64,000 bases of DNA. Source: Taiwanofungus camphoratus. Taxonomy: Eukaryota; Basidiomycota; Agaricomycetes; Polyporales; Taiwanofungaceae. The notes below the pieces were generated by a model. The model was not told where the DNA came from and made no database searches. It saw only the letters and a list, made by a program, of their open reading frames with translations. Within the stretch, counting starts at the first letter, position 1; each line of letters starts with the position of its first letter. Positions 9,425-24,668 of the stretch are shown one piece after another. Position numbers and translations under genes: made by a program. Location of the stretch: NCBI GenBank assembly GCA_003999685.1, contig CP021230.1, positions 1 through 64,000 of the forward strand, read 5' to 3'.

Positions 9425-12400
9425 ATGAGTGACGACTTCATTCGCCTCGTCTCCCAGGCGAACCCGGCGACACGCCAGTACCAGCCGGCAAATAATGGCT
9501 ACCCTCCGTCGACCTCTCTGTCTCCCCCCCATCAAATGGGACAAACATTGGACCCTTTCTTCGATGATGAGGATGAAGATGATATTCCTGACTCTGCTTT
9601 TGGCGCCCCAGCTGCCATGCAATCGAAAGAGAGTGGTCTTCCTCTTGCTCACTCTGCAGCTGCCCCTGCTGGAAAATCCCAGGTTACTCTGTCCGGAAGT
9701 ATCCCTCCGGACTGGTCTTTTGAGGACGAACAGCCAGAACAGATGCATGGCTCAAAGCGATTTTCTGTGTCTCTTCCAGGAACATCGAGCAAGCACCAGA
9801 AAAGAACGTCCAAATCTTTCAAGCAGCGCTGGAAATGGCCTTGGCAGAAGAAGGACCAAGGTTTGACCGGCGAAAGAATCATTACCCTCAATAATCCCGT
9901 AGCCAATGCTGACTACTGCTCCAATTATGTCTCTACAAGCAAATATAATGTCATGAGCTTCGTACCAAAATTCCTACTGGGTAAGCCGGCAGTGTTCTAT
10001 CACCACTTACTCCTGAATTTTACGTCCTGGTACTATAGAGCAATTTTCAAAATATGCCAATCTCTTTTTCCTCTTCACGGCCTTGATTCAACAGATACCC
10101 GGCGTGTCGCCCACAAATCGTTATACCACTATTGCACCCCTTGCAATTGTTCTATTAGCTTCGGCTTTCAAGGAGACCCAAGAAGATCTGGTACGTGTAG
10201 TGAATAGTAGCGAAAGACAGCAGCGACGATGTCTCATACTAGGCTTCTACAGAAACGTCACCAATCAGATTCTGAACTGAACGCTCGTAAGGCGAAGGTC
10301 CTAACGCTAGAGGCGACGTTTGTGGAGAAGAAATGGAAAGATATCGAAGTCGGCGATGTCATTAGACTGGAGAGCGACGATTTCATACCGGCTGACGTTA
10401 TCCTGATCAGCTCGAGCGAGCCTGAGGGATTTTGCTATATCGAAACTTCCAATCTTGACGGGTGAGTGCCTATTTCCAAAAGCTGATTTTTCCTTCTCAG
10501 ACATATTTCCAGCGAGACTAATCTCAAGATCAAGCAAGCTTCACCGCAGACATCGAAGCTCACGTCACCACATCTAGTCGCTGCGCTGAACGGCACTTTC
10601 CACTCAGAGCACCCGAATAATTCTTTGTATACGTATGAAGGTGCTATTCAGCTCACAACAGAGAGTGGTATACCGAGAACTGTACCCTTGGGTCCGGATC
10701 AGCTGCTACTCAGGGGTGCGCAAATCAGGAATACACCTTGGGCTTACGGTCTTGTTGTGTTCACTGGTCATGAGACGAAGTTGATGAGAAATGCAACGTC
10801 AGCCCATCTACATGTCAATGTCGTACTTCGTCTCACTATCCCTGATTTTAGTGCAGCCCCGATCAAGAGAACCGCCGTGGAACGTCAGGTCAACGTCCAC
10901 ATTGTATTTCTGTTCGCTCTCCTCCTTGCACTGTCAATAGGTTCAACGATTGGTAGCAGCATTAGGACAGTGAGTTATTTCTGCTACTCACTGCCAAACT
11001 TATCTCGAATTGGCTAATGCGTACCTTAGTGGTTCTTCTCCAGCAAGCAATGGTATCTTTTCGAGTCGTCGTCACTGGGCGGTCGAGGTTCGTCGAATGT
11101 ATCATTGACTACATGTCCTGTTTATAAGCTTGTCATTTTGGTTTCACATAGCGAAGCAATTTATCGAAGGTCAGTGAATAACTGACGGTTTGAAATCAAT
11201 TCACCCAGACCTTTATAGACATCCTTACCTTCATTATCCTGTATAATAACCTGATTCCTATTTCCCTCATCGTGACTATGGAAGTTGTCAAATTTCAACA
11301 GGCGCAGCTCATCAATTTCGATCTTGATATGTATTACGCACCGACTGACACCCCGGCTCTCTGTCGAACTTCGTCATTGGTGGAGGAACTCGGCCAGATT
11401 GAATACGTTTTCAGCGACAAGACGGGAACGTTGACGCGGAATGAGATGGAATTCCGGTTCTGCAGTATCGCCGGTGTCGCCTACGCGGACGTGGTCGACG
11501 AGAACAGACGCGGGGACCCTGAAGACGGAAAGGAGGGCTGGAGGACATTTGCTCAGATGAAGGCGTTACTTGGCGGGGCCGAGAATCCTTTCGTTGATTT
11601 CACTCCAGAGGCGGGCGGCGACGGAGAATATGTTCACGAGTTTCTTACACTTCTAGCTGTTTGTCATACCGTCATTCCGGAAGTTCGGGATGGCAAGATA
11701 CACTATCAAGCTAGCAGTCCGGATGAAGCAGCGTTGGTCGCTGGTGCAGAATTGCTGGGTTATCAATTCTATGTGAGTATGGGCACTCACATATTGTATA
11801 TCTGTTCACGTTTGTCACGATGATAGACCCGCAAACCGAAATCTGTGTTCGTGAACATTCAAAATTCCACGCAGGAATTCGAGATCCTTAATGTGTGCGA
11901 ATTCAATTCGACGCGGAAACGGATGTCGACCCTCGTTCGTTGCCCCAACGGAAAGATCAAATTGTTCTGCAAAGGTGCCGATACAGTGATTCTAGAACGA
12001 TTGAGTGAGAATCAACCCTTTACTGAGAAGACCTTGGCCCATCTTGAGGTTAGTGGTGAAAAGTGTGTCCTTCCGTGAGCTCACTCCCCGTGATTACAGG
12101 ACTATGCAACTGACGGGTTGCGTACGCTTTGCATCGCCTCCCGTGATATACCTGAAGCTGAGTATCGTCAATGGGCAACGGTGTACGATCAGGCAGCAGC
12201 CACCATCAACGGCCGCGGGGAAGCCCTGGACAGGGCAGCAGAGCTCATTGAGAAGGACATGTTCCTATTAGGCGCGACTGCTATAGAAGATAAGTTACAG
12301 GATGGTGTACCCGATACAATTCACACGCTCCAGATGGCCGGAATAAAGGTCCTTTTCTTTCTCGTGTCAACTAATTTCACGCGATAATGAACACTTTCCT

Positions 12401-14420
12401 ATGGCTAGGTCTGGATTTTGACTGGCGATCGGCAGGAAACAGCGATTAATATAGGCATGTCGTGCCGGTTGATATCAGAGTCTATGAATTTGGCAAGTCT
12501 CTGCCCCCTTGCATTATGTCTGTCAGGACTGACAAGATAGTGACAGGTCATCGTGAATGAGGATACTATGCATGACACGCAGGAATTCATCACGAAACGG
12601 CTGTCTGCCATTAAAAACCAACGTAGTACCGGTGAACTTGAAGACCTGGCGTTAATCATCGGTATTGTTGCATGCGTCTTTCGGTCAGCGACCGTCTAAC
12701 ATGTGCTCAGATGGAAAGAGCCTTGGTTTTGCATTAGAGAAGGAGCTCTCGAGTGCATTTCTTGAGCTGGCAATCATGTGCAGGGCGGTCATATGCTGTA
12801 AGTCGTTTTCTCCATCACATAAATTTCCCACTATCTGAACGTCCACTGCTATAGGTCGCGTATCTCCGCTTCAGAAGGCTTTAGTTGTCAAACTCGTCAA
12901 GAAAAACCTGAACGCTATATTATTAGCAATTGGAGACGGAGCAAACGATGTTAGCATGATCCAAGCTGCGCACGTCGGAGTAGGCATTTCTGGCGTTGAG
13001 GTAATGAACATTCTTATATTGTCTCTTTGCATGGTACTGACGCTAGGTCAGGGTCTACAAGCTGCTCGCACGGCGGATGTTGCGATCTCACAATTCCGAT
13101 TTTTGAAGAAACTTCTCCTTGTACACGGTTCATGGAGCTACCAACGCTTGTCCAAGCTTTTGCTATGTGTGTGCTCATTCGTGTGTCTCATTAACGTAGT
13201 TCACCTTGCTTGCTCAGACTCGTTCTACAAGAATATCGTACTCTATATGACGCAGTTTTGGGTATGTCTATATTCGCTTGCTATGTTCGAGAAGATGATG
13301 GAGATGTTGTTGTTGTTGCAAGTACTCTTTCTTTAACAACTTCTCAGGCGAGGTCGCGTATGAATCCTGGACCTTATCGCTCTACAACGTGGTTTTCACT
13401 GTCCTGCCCCCTCTCGTCATTGGTGTTTTTGATCAATTCGTTTCCGCTCGAATATTGGACCGCTATCCACAACTTTATATGCTGGGACAAAAGAACGCTT
13501 TCTTCACAAAGACCGCGTTCTGGTTGTGGGTGGTCAACGCGTTGTACCACAGCCTTGTGAGCCACCCACGTTTCCCACGTCTTGCATTGACGTTCACGAA
13601 CGCACCTGTAGATTCTGTTCGGATTTTCTGTCATCTTATTCTGGGGCGACCTGAAGCAGGCGACCGGCTATGACTCGGGTCACTGGTTTTGGGGTACCAT
13701 GTTATATCTTGCTGTCTTGCTCACTGTGTTAGGGAAAGCGGCGCTTGTATCAGAGTGAGTGAATGTGCATTCAGATCCTGATCGTCGCTCATCACTGCCA
13801 TTCAGTCTTTGGACAAAGTATACGGTGGCCGGTGAGTAGCACTGCCAGCGTTCACCTCAGTCTTTACCGACTGTGCTATAGCTATTCCCGGATCGTTCAT
13901 TTTCACGATGCTCTTCTTGCCATTATATGCCGTCGTCGCCCCAGCCATTGGATTTTCCACGGAATATTATGGCCTCGTGCCTCGACTATGGACTGATGCC
14001 GTGTTCTACTTTATGCTGATCCTGGTTCCTGTGATCTGCCTTACGAGGGATTTTGTTTGGAAATAGTAAGCTCCCTGTTGTTCGTCGCTCGTCCGCACGC
14101 TGATGGTGCTTCGCAGCTACCGACGGACTTACCGTCCAGAGACATATCACATAGCCCAGGAGATACAGAAGTATAATATCCCTGATTACCGCCCTCGGCA
14201 GGAACAGTAGGTCTCCACATTTCACCCCAAATGCATCTCACTGGAGATCATCTATTGCAGATTTCAAAAGGCGATCAAAAAAGTTCGGGCGGTGCAGCGG
14301 ATGCGCCGTAATAGGGGTTTTGCATTCAGTCAGACGGAGAACGCTGCACGGCAGGATCAAGCACGGTTGATACGAGCGTACGATACCTCAAGGACAGGCG
14401 CGCGGCCTACGGGCTATTAG
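9425..14420 (+). CDS. DRS2: P4-type phospholipid flippase, Drs2 type
   Basis: It flips aminophospholipids to the cytosolic leaflet in the trans-Golgi and secretory pathway. The model has 22 exons and 1282 residues with closed phase: 9425-9980, 10039-10190, 10253-10461, 10513-10797, 10852-10969, 11030-11087, 11152-11169, 11219-11772, 11827-12048, 12100-12348, 12409-12492, 12547-12661, 12711-12797, 12855-13000, 13052-13166, 13218-13261, 13323-13556, 13612-13754, 13806-13831, 13882-14065, 14117-14206 and 14261-14420. Seen directly: [16 protein letters not shown] in the first membrane pair, the P4 signature IPISL, DKTGTLT with the phosphorylated Asp near residue 532, KGAD in the nucleotide-binding domain, and [16 protein letters not shown]. 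The C-terminus carries [17 protein letters not shown], typical of Drs2. Exon 7 is only 18 nt and the intron at 12493-12546 is GC-AG. The acidic N-terminus (DDEDEDD) precedes a basic tract. Confidence 0.95.
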
Positions 14421-16109
14421 GGACCATCTGCTACTATATCATTATGTAGACAATGTAGTTTACGGTACCTCGCATCTATTTGCTAATCCATTCTCATACT
14501 TCCGATGCATTTGTGTTGCTTTGCAGCACGCGTTATATGTCGAGTACAATTCAGACGGCGTGCAAAGTAAATTGTCAAAGCATCTAATTGGTTCTCTACT
14601 GACGTGCTCATATGCACTAGACCACCCTCCAAAATGTCAAGGTCTTTGGGTATCATTAGAGATTCATAAAGCCCTCAAACAGTCCTAGTGCTAAATCTGA
14701 GACAAACATGATATGCACATTTCTATCGCATATGCACTGCAGAAAAATGAATTGACAGTCTAGGATAGCTACAAGGTGAAGGCAACCTTTATATTCCTCT
14801 AATGAAGATGAGTTTGAACATTTGAGATAAATTGACAGCACATAAATACAAGAGTCAACATCACAATCATGCTTGAGGCTTGCACAATGCACTTAAAGGT
14901 TTGAGAAGAGCAGTGGTTAGTTTTATAAAATAATCAGAATAAGGCTTAAAAGGCTCTCTATACTTAAATACATTAATGACAGGCTTATTGCTCTCATTTC
15001 ATCCAGTGAAATATGATCAAATTCAATTGTGTCTTATGTGAAACTGTGAAACTTTATAATGGTTCAGTGTAAGATGGCATTAAAGATGACACATCATCTA
15101 TCACCATCAAATATGATCAACAAATGTGATTGCACATTGTGATCAATGCTGGGAACTTTATCTGTGTGATATATGGCTTTATGAATCTTCAATATATTTA
15201 TAAGTCTATAAGTTATAAATTCTGAATTTTTATTGCTTTAGCATATAAAATTTGCCTATTTGAATATGTGAGCAGCTAATAGCCTTAATTGCATTGTAAA
15301 TTTAGTATCAGATATGACATCAGCTTTAGGTTCTCTTTCTTTTTTTTGAATTTATCAACATGGATAATTCTGAATATATGTAAACATATTTAGAATTTGT
15401 AGAGCCATATGTCACACAGGCAAAGTTCTCAGCATTGGTCACAATATGCAACCACATTTGCTGAGTATATTTCATGGTCAAAGATCACTTGCCATCTTCA
15501 CTGACAGAAACCTTGCTTGACTTCAAACTGTGAAGGACACAAAGTAAACAGAGGATATATAAAATTTACAAAATTCATTCTTGTGAATAAATCTGACAGA
15601 TGCAATGAATACTATCGGAATACAATTCCATAAATTGCATCCCTTCCTCCAAAAATCTGATAAATTCATAACATACACAATACAGTATTCTTAAGAGGTA
15701 ATGGGTGTGAATATGTATGAGAATTAAATTTGTAAATTCCGGTGGGTATATTCCATTGGGCAGTGCTTACAGCGTGACATGCACAACAAGCACTGTTGTT
15801 GTTGCCACAAACCAAACATGACACGATGCTGGTAAGTTGAAAAGTGTGCCAATTATGACTGTGGAAGAAACCTTGACAAGCAAGGTAATGTGCCATCTTC
15901 AGTGAGTGTGAAAATTGTGTGAAAATCAACTTCCATGAGCAAGGTGTCATGTGAGGCGGCCCTGAAATCAACCGGCCCGGAGGCGGCGTTCCTCTGCTTC
16001 ATCATCTCACAAGTCTGTTCATGGACCATGGTCATGTTCTAATATAAATACTGATTACACGAGGAATGCGGACCTTCGTTATCCCCCGAGTCTGTGCTTG
16101 TGAACGAAC
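14421..16109. other. AT-rich intergenic region
   Basis: Nearly 1.7 kb separate the flippase and the reductase, and from about 14640 to 15700 the DNA is markedly AT-rich compared with its neighbours. No open frame shows a family resemblance. The central part is a large inverted repeat, listed separately. A further GCCATCTTCA(C)TG fragment with AAACCTTGACAAGC nearby at about 15865-15905 resembles the outer part of that element and may be a second remnant. Confidence 0.6.
15035..15542. mobile_element. Fold-back / MITE-like element with long diverged inverted arms
   Basis: The left arm (about 15035-15215) and right arm (about 15340-15542) are reverse complements with scattered differences. On the left arm one reads CAAATGTGATTGCACATTGT, then GAACTTT and TGTGTGATATATGGCT. 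The reverse complement of the right arm reads GCAAATGTGGTTGCATATTG, then GAACTTT and TGTGTGACATATGGCT in the same order. AAGATGGCA lies further out in both. The inner ~125 bp is AT-rich and non-coding. Neither the exact ends nor a target duplication could be fixed, so the superfamily is unknown. Confidence 0.7.
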
Positions 16110-17599
16110 ATGGCTGCTCCAATACCGTACTTTACATTCAACAATGGCGTTAAGGTTCCCTCAGTGGGCATGGGGTACGTACTCTTTGGCGTGTTTAATC
16201 ACCGACACGAACTCTTTGCATAGATGTTGGATGGGATCTCCTGGAGGTGGAGAGGCCGTCGAGCTTATGTGCAAGAGCGCCTTGAAGGTTATGCCTGGCT
16301 TACCAGAGTCAAAGGTTCGTTTAGACGCTGACATTCGCCTTTTCCAGTATGGGTACCGGCATCTAGACACTGTAGGTTGATGATTCTCAATCAATATAAA
16401 TGATAACGCAAGTGAAGAAATCATTCAAACCCTGTTCAGGCATTCGGCTACGGTGAGACAAGTGTCACTTCCTCGACATTTTATGGCTCAAGAGACTTGC
16501 AGGGAACGAGGAGCACGTGGGGAAGGCAATCCGCGAATCAGGTATCCCTCGTGAGGAAATCTTTCTAGTGACGAAACTGCCGTGCGTATCAAGATTCTAC
16601 GGTTTGGTCAATGAAATAGAAAGGGGTAGCTTGGTGTTTGCAGGAATCACCACCATCACAAGGTCCGCGAATCTTTCGAAGAGTCCTTTAGGAGCCTGGA
16701 TTGTGGATATATCGACCTGTACTTGATGCATTGGCCACATGCACACACCGAGTCCGGTATGTTCATAATCAGTCGATGCCCCGTACGTGACGATCGGCTG
16801 AGATTCTCGTGTGACGTCTCCACAGGAGAATTCCTGCCCTATGGGAAGAAGCCGACGTTCATTGACACATGGATGGATATGGAGAAACTCCTTGAGACAG
16901 GTGCCAAAGCTCTCTCTTCTAATGAGATCGCCGCGATAACCTAGTGCATAATGTGATAGGCAAGGTCAAATCCATCGGCGTGTCCAACTTTTCGGTCAAA
17001 ACGCTCAACGAGCTCCTACCCCACTGTACAGTGGTCCCGGCGACCAATCAGGTCGAGTTGCATCCATGTCTACCCTCATTCGAGCTTAAAGCCTTCTGCG
17101 ACGAGAAGGGCATCTTATTGACGGCCTATTCTCCCTTGGGTAGGTGCCGCTATCATGAGATTCGCTTTATGAGTGATAACCTATACATATGCAGGTCGTC
17201 CGCTCAAAGGTCAATCCAAGCCGATTTTCTTCACGGACACGGATGTGGTCGCCATCGCGGAGAAACACCAGGGAACACCGGCGCAGGTCGTCATTAGCTG
17301 GGCGGTCAAGAGGGGTACCATTGTGATCCCAAAAAGTGAGAACGTCGAGAGGATGAGGGCGAATATCGCGGTTGGTCCAGTTACTTCTATTGATCGGAAG
17401 GTAATTAACTGGTGTCGTAATCCAGTTGCTCGACTTATCAGACGACGATATGACCGTCCTGAATAGTATTCACAAGAAGCCCGGAATGCACAAATCGCTA
17501 TTGACTTACCACAACTACGCCAACGACGGTCTGATATTTGGCTGGACATACGAGCAGCTTGGATGGCCGATGAAGAAGGGAGGCATAGTGGTTGATTAG
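16110..17599 (+). CDS. Aldo-keto reductase
   Basis: It is an NAD(P)H-dependent carbonyl reductase of the AKR superfamily, cytosolic, with unknown substrate; the sequence is closest in feel to the Gcy1/Ypr1 glycerol-dehydrogenase group. Ten exons (16110-16174, 16224-16287, 16348-16371, 16440-16452, 16503-16581, 16644-16756, 16826-16900, 16960-17139, 17195-17370, 17426-17599) give 320 residues in frame. The catalytic tetrad is visible: Asp50 and Tyr55 in HLDTAFGYGNEE, Lys in TKLP, and His in YLMHWPH. Conserved IGVSNFS and NQVELHP follow, and the cofactor-binding [10 protein letters not shown] stretch is near the C-terminus. Exon 4 is only 13 nt. The last intron could instead begin 33 nt downstream, at GTAATT, adding eleven residues. 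HHHH after LPN is an odd local run. Confidence 0.9.
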
Positions 17600-18491
17600 C
17601 ACGAAAGGCCTCGAAGACACCTGAAGCGAATATTTGGTCATATGTATGTACTTGTACTTTTTTTGGTCCCCTGTAGTCTCGAGATGTATGCCTCCTTTTC
17701 GTGGGACTGGGACGTGTATGCGTTGTCTCCTCCCGTGATGCATCGATCTCCGCTAACCGATATCTTAATGAGCTAATCGTGAGATGCCAAACTTGATTGC
17801 GCCGCTTCTCCTTGGCACCGTTGCAGCTGATCTATGCACATAGCTTCAAGCATGCTTACCTCTTTAATTGGAACCTCGAGAGCATCAAACATTCGGCATC
17901 CTGAGCATCGCGGTAACTTTGTTCCTCGAGCATGCTGTGCGAGCTGCCCCGTATGTCTCAATCCATCAGTGCTTCCCAAGGCAGGTGAAGCGATATCTTA
18001 CAAAGTCGTAGTTTGAAGGCCGTGTTCATGAAATGACTAGGTCATGAACTGATGAGCCGCTGATGGGGAACGTTCGAGCGCGAGTTGCTCCTGTCACTTC
18101 CAGCAAAGACTAGCAACGCGTGCCTTCTGCTGGCGCGCGTTAACAGCACGTCAGTTACCAATGGCAATCTCCGAGGTGGGCGACACTGCACCTCCAGGCA
18201 GCATGTTCAGGGCATTGTGAAAATGATGCACATGCAGACTGTTGAGGGTGGTCGTATGCGTGTATCAGGAGAGGCGATACTTACTGTGCAACGAACACAT
18301 GGGATGGCAGTGCTGTAGTTCCTAGAGAGATGCCATATAAGGCAACCTTCGCATCGATCGAGTTCCATTCAAATGTCGGACTGAGCGCCGTGCACCTGGT
18401 CAACTTTACACTCTTCCTCAGGCTCGACTACTACTTGCATCTTCCCATCTACTTCCATTTGCACTCGCTTGGAATTATCTCCCCTCCTGAG
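17600..18491. other. Intergenic region upstream of the MAP kinase gene
   Basis: Some 890 bp separate the reductase and the kinase. A pyrimidine-rich stretch at about 18400-18485, just before the kinase ATG, is typical of fungal promoters. A minus-strand open frame (17773-17979) includes CSGCRMFDALEVP but is short and unsupported, so it is not called. Confidence 0.4.
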
Positions 18492-20393
<1,902 letters not shown>

Positions 20394-22404
20394 GTAAGGG
20401 ATACCCACTCACAAGCTCTTTGCCTGGCCACGTTGTGCTGCTGACTGTGATTGAGCGAGGATACCTAAATTATATAAATTTCCATGCACTGAATGTACTG
20501 AATGTACGCGATGTACGAGGCTCGACGGGACTGGCCTGATACGTATCTGATCTTGTGTAAGTTGTAGGAGGTTATATTCCAAGAATTCATCGACGCTTTT
20601 TGGGCTGGAGTAGAGAATATCACCGATCGCTCGAAAATATATTCGAAAATTATCGTCGTCTCCTTGTCGCTGCGCTGGACTCTCGCAATATATAAAACTA
20701 AGCCTCTAGTACATGACCCAGACAACTACCGTGAGGTTCTTTTCCGTACCCAAATAGCAGCTTCGATCCTCCAAAATCAAACAAAGGCAGGCCTGACCTA
20801 AGACGAGACACAATCGACGGCAGATAGCACACTGTTCTCATAGCAACTAGTCGGATAGCCTGTGAAAGTAAGCAGAGGTCAACAGACATGCCGTAGGCGA
20901 AGGATCCTTCGACCGCAGGCTGGGAGATCGTCGATAGGACGGAGTGCAGGCGTTTGCTGAGTGGCAGAGCGGCCGAGACACGTTGCGCAGCTAGAGGCAG
21001 CTGTGAGTTAGCACCTGAAGCATGTTTGCGGGCACTTCGTATCCACAGTAACTGGGGGATCTATGGGCCTTCTGAGATGGGGGGAGGGGTTGAATTCGGT
21101 ACCGAACATTAGATGTACACCATCTCAGATAACTAAAGTTCCAGCGGACTGAATAATCTTGATGAAGTATTGCCCTAGTCTTATGCAGTGAACGGCAGGA
21201 TGGATTGACGGCCACCGTCTGGAGGCAGACCTGCGGATGGAAGAGTGGAAGACGCGTGTTTGACGCATGTCTGTTGTACACCGAAGTTGCATCGTAGTAA
21301 TCGCACCCAGCGGACCGCATCGTGGGCTAGCACCATAAAAACTGCTACCTGAGTGGTGTTACCGTCGGTGGGTATCCTCAACCACGGAGAAGCGGAGGAA
21401 CACAATGTCTGTAGCAACACCATACACAGCCGATAGTCGAACGAGCTATCTTGATGAATGGAAAAGAAACATCGGCATACGATTGAGACACCATCCCGAA
21501 AGTACCATGTGTAAATAATTATATGCTATATGCGTATGAGTTCCGGGACATATCCATGCAGATCAATCCGTGGAGTACGCGGATCAGAACAGGACACCCA
21601 GTACAATTCGCGGTCGGATACGCGCCATGAGTAGCAGGAACAGCGGATGTTGCTTACCAGTGGAAATTCACATTACGACGGTGAAGGCAAGCAAGTGTTG
21701 CTGTGGGCGTCCCACGATCGTCATGAACGCCAAGACGATGCTCGGTAGAGTTCCGCTACGTACTAAGGCTGCCCAAGGATGTCTAAGATGCAACGGGTGA
21801 CTTTGGCACGACGAGCATGGAGAGCAGGCAGCGAGTGTACTCGTCAGTTCGAAAAGACAAGCCAATGTCAATCTGGGGGCAGCAGACAGCAAGGAGACTC
21901 GAAGCACTTGGCATGGACATAGACAAGTAGCAGGACGGGGATAAATGGAGGAACATGTGTTGTTGTTAGCATAGCAACGGAGGATTAGGTTCACCTGCAA
22001 GTGACGTCCATCTGTGATGTGCATCGGTAGGAGTAGTGATAGACCTCTTCCAGCCCGCACCTAGAAGAACTAGGCGTTTCGAGAGCAGACAAGGCCAGAG
22101 AGACAATGAGCGAAACATGAGGTGCACAGAAGAGGACAGTAGGTCTGCACGGCCGACGATATAAGGAACGTTTGTTCGAGTTGTAGAGGCTCCCTTATGT
22201 GACATTGATCAACAACGACGGATTGGAGCCGTCAAAGGAAATCGTCAGACACGACAGTTCACAGCCTCTGTGTCCCATACTTACCCGAGCCTAGCACCCG
22301 TCTGGCTTGTCGTGTAATAAATAAGCATACCCAGGCTGCCATCAAGCTCTAGCGAGGCGCAGGCTCCTCTTCGTGTTTCCCTTCAACCGCCCTTTCAGCC
22401 CGGT
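20394..22404. other. Long intergenic region, no gene recognised
   Basis: About 2 kb of mid-GC sequence without introns, family motifs or convincing frames. The longest open frame (21668-22060, -) is rich in Leu/Ser/Cys with no domain resemblance and looks like chance. No tRNA or other RNA gene was recognised. Confidence 0.5.
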
Positions 22405-22503
22405 GCTTTCTGTCTTTCGTTTGCCCTTCTCTCTGCGTCCGGAACGCCTCTTCTTGTCTCTCTTTGATTCTCCATCAACCCTTTTCGTCCAGAATCTACC
22501 GAC
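22405..22503 (+). promoter_or_regulatory. Pyrimidine-rich tract before the NoxR start
   Basis: The ~100 bases directly upstream of the NoxR ATG are dominated by C and T (for example CTTCTCTCTGCG and CTTCTTGTCTCTCTTTG). Such tracts mark the core promoter and transcription start of many highly expressed filamentous-fungal genes. The motif ends in ACCGACATG, so it also covers the start-codon context. Confidence 0.45.
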
Positions 22504-24668
22504 ATGTCTCTCAAAGCAGAGCTCGACACTTGGGCCGCCGCCCTCAAGGCCTACGACGAGGAAGACTTCGAGAAGAGCCTTCAGCTGTTCTCCAACATTG
22601 CAGACTCGTCTAAGATCCTCACTAACATAGGTCTTATCTATGCGACCCTCGGTGAGCACGAAGCCGCCGTTGAGCAGTTCACTGCTGCAACACAACTAGA
22701 TCAGTACTTGGCTGTTGCGTAAGTCGTCTTCTCCCCGGGCTCATAGCAAGGTCTCTTCCGCACAGGGTGGTGGCCATTGTCAGTGGTCACAGTGCTCTGT
22801 CATACTGATCAGCTTTACCTGCTCACTGTCATCGGCGCACCACCACTCAGCGGTCGCATATCCCAGTCCACGAAACGCATCAAGCGTGCCTTGATATATT
22901 TCACTCGGCCTTATCTTCTGAGATCGGACTGGCACCACCATCTGGAGTTTCATGATCCTGTTTCTTGGCGATCGTTAACGGATGCCTACTGACAATGGCT
23001 CATCACTTTTGTAGTTATTTCCAATGCGGCGTTTCCAACTTCCTCTTGGCTCGTTACGACTTGGCCTACCGTGACTTCGACGAGGCGCTCCTCTACCTCC
23101 GCGGCAACCGTGACATCAACTACGAACAGCTCGGACTAAAATTCAAGCTGTACTCCGCAGAGGTCCTATTTAACAAGGGGCTCTCGCAGATTTACATGGG
23201 TCAGATGCAGCAGGGCTTGGTTGATCTCGGGGAAGCTCGCAGAGAGAAGGCGACAGACGAGCATAACGTTATTGACGATGCAATTCAAGACAGAGGGGAG
23301 GGGTACACTGTCTTCAGCATTGTGAGTATGCCCGTGGTAGTATCCTATCAAGGCATGCTAATTCAGTTCCAATAGCCTGTTGGTGTACTGTACCGTCCAT
23401 CGGAGAAGAAACTTAAGAATTCTACAGCGAAAGACTACATGGGAAAGGCGGTGCGTAGATATCCCTGGTAATGCACTCTACCCCTACACTCACGTTTTCG
23501 TCCAGAAACTCGTCGCAGCAGAGGATGCGAGTGAAGCATACACCGAATTCACAGGTGTAGCTCGCATGAAGCAGGGCATTTCTCCGTCTGGAGTGTTGCT
23601 TGACAACCCTGGTCTAGCTCGCGCCGCAACTGTGGCAAACCCAGCTCCTCCGCCCAGTACGTCCGTTGTCTCGCATTGCTATGTCCCCTATTAATGTCAA
23701 GCATGCAGAGTCCCCTGACGACGTGCGGCCTATGCCCCTCCAGCGTTCCAAGACGACAATCAACGTCGCGACCGGCCCTAGCCGCCCCGGGCCATCAAGT
23801 CCCTCGTCTCCCGCGACGGTTCCCAACGCCGTCGTTGGCGGTGCTGTAGGTCTCACGCGAAGCGTAACGAGCGGCGGACGCACAATGGCCGCGCCGCTCG
23901 GTGGTGGGCCTACGCGCGGGCTCAGCATCCGCAAGACTGGCTCGCCGGGCGCCCCTCCGTCCTCTTACAACCCGCCGCAGCCACCGGCGCAACGCGTCAC
24001 TGAGTTCTACGACGAGTATCTCGACTCATACAGCGAGGACCCACTGCCCCCTCTGCCTGAGCAGACTGCCGGCCCGATGCCAATGCGCGCAGGGACGATG
24101 ACACGCGGGAAGCCTATGGTCGCGGGTGCGGGTGCGGGCTTGGTACATTCGCGTTCAAGGAGTGCGCCGCAGAGCCAGAGCCAGAGCATCTATAGCGATC
24201 GGAGTGGCGGCAGCATGCGCAGGAGGCCAACGAGGCGGGGCACGAATCGGGACCGTGCACCTCCGCGTGGCGTGAGCGCGTACGAGGAGGACGAGGAGGG
24301 GTACGTGAGCGGGGATTATGACGATGAGTTTAACGGCATGATCAAGATTCGCGTCAAGGTGTGCTCTCTCCAAAATCCAGTAACGAATTGCAGTGCTAAA
24401 CCCGTTGACGCGCGTACAGTTGCACTACCAGGATGACGTGCGCGGGATGGCGTTCACGCCGGACATGCCGTGGGAGGAATTCCTTGAGCGCGTGACAAGC
24501 AAGTTCGGGCGTGCAATGGATGGACTGGGGATGAAGTTCCGCGATGAGGACGGTGTGCAAGTGTCGCTCCGTGACGAGATGGACTATGAGCTCGCAATCG
24601 AAACTGCAAAGGAGACAGCGAAGGGCAAGCCCGAAGGCCGATTGGAGATCTGGTGCACTGCCGAATGA
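22504..24668 (+). CDS. noxR: NADPH oxidase regulatory subunit NoxR (p67phox-like)
   Basis: NoxR activates fungal NADPH oxidases together with Rac at the plasma membrane, controlling tip growth, fusion and development. Six exons (22504-22718, 23015-23321, 23376-23450, 23506-23656, 23709-24358, 24420-24668) give 548 residues in frame. The N-terminal third is TPR-like helical repeats (LDTWAAALKAYDEEDFEKSL, SNFLLARYDLAYRDFDEALL, ILTNIGLIYATLGEHEAAVE). A linker containing KDYMGKAKLVAAEDASEAYT leads into the low-complexity Pro/Ser/Gly/Arg middle. The last ~80 residues form a PB1 domain (LHYQDDVRGMAFTPDMPWEE, then an acidic-Asp segment and WCTAE at the end). Intron 1 is 296 nt, far longer than its neighbours. 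Confidence 0.93.

Noticed and set aside
21668-22060. Minus-strand 130-codon frame
   Set aside because: No family, no intron pattern, and Leu/Ser/Cys-rich composition suggest chance.
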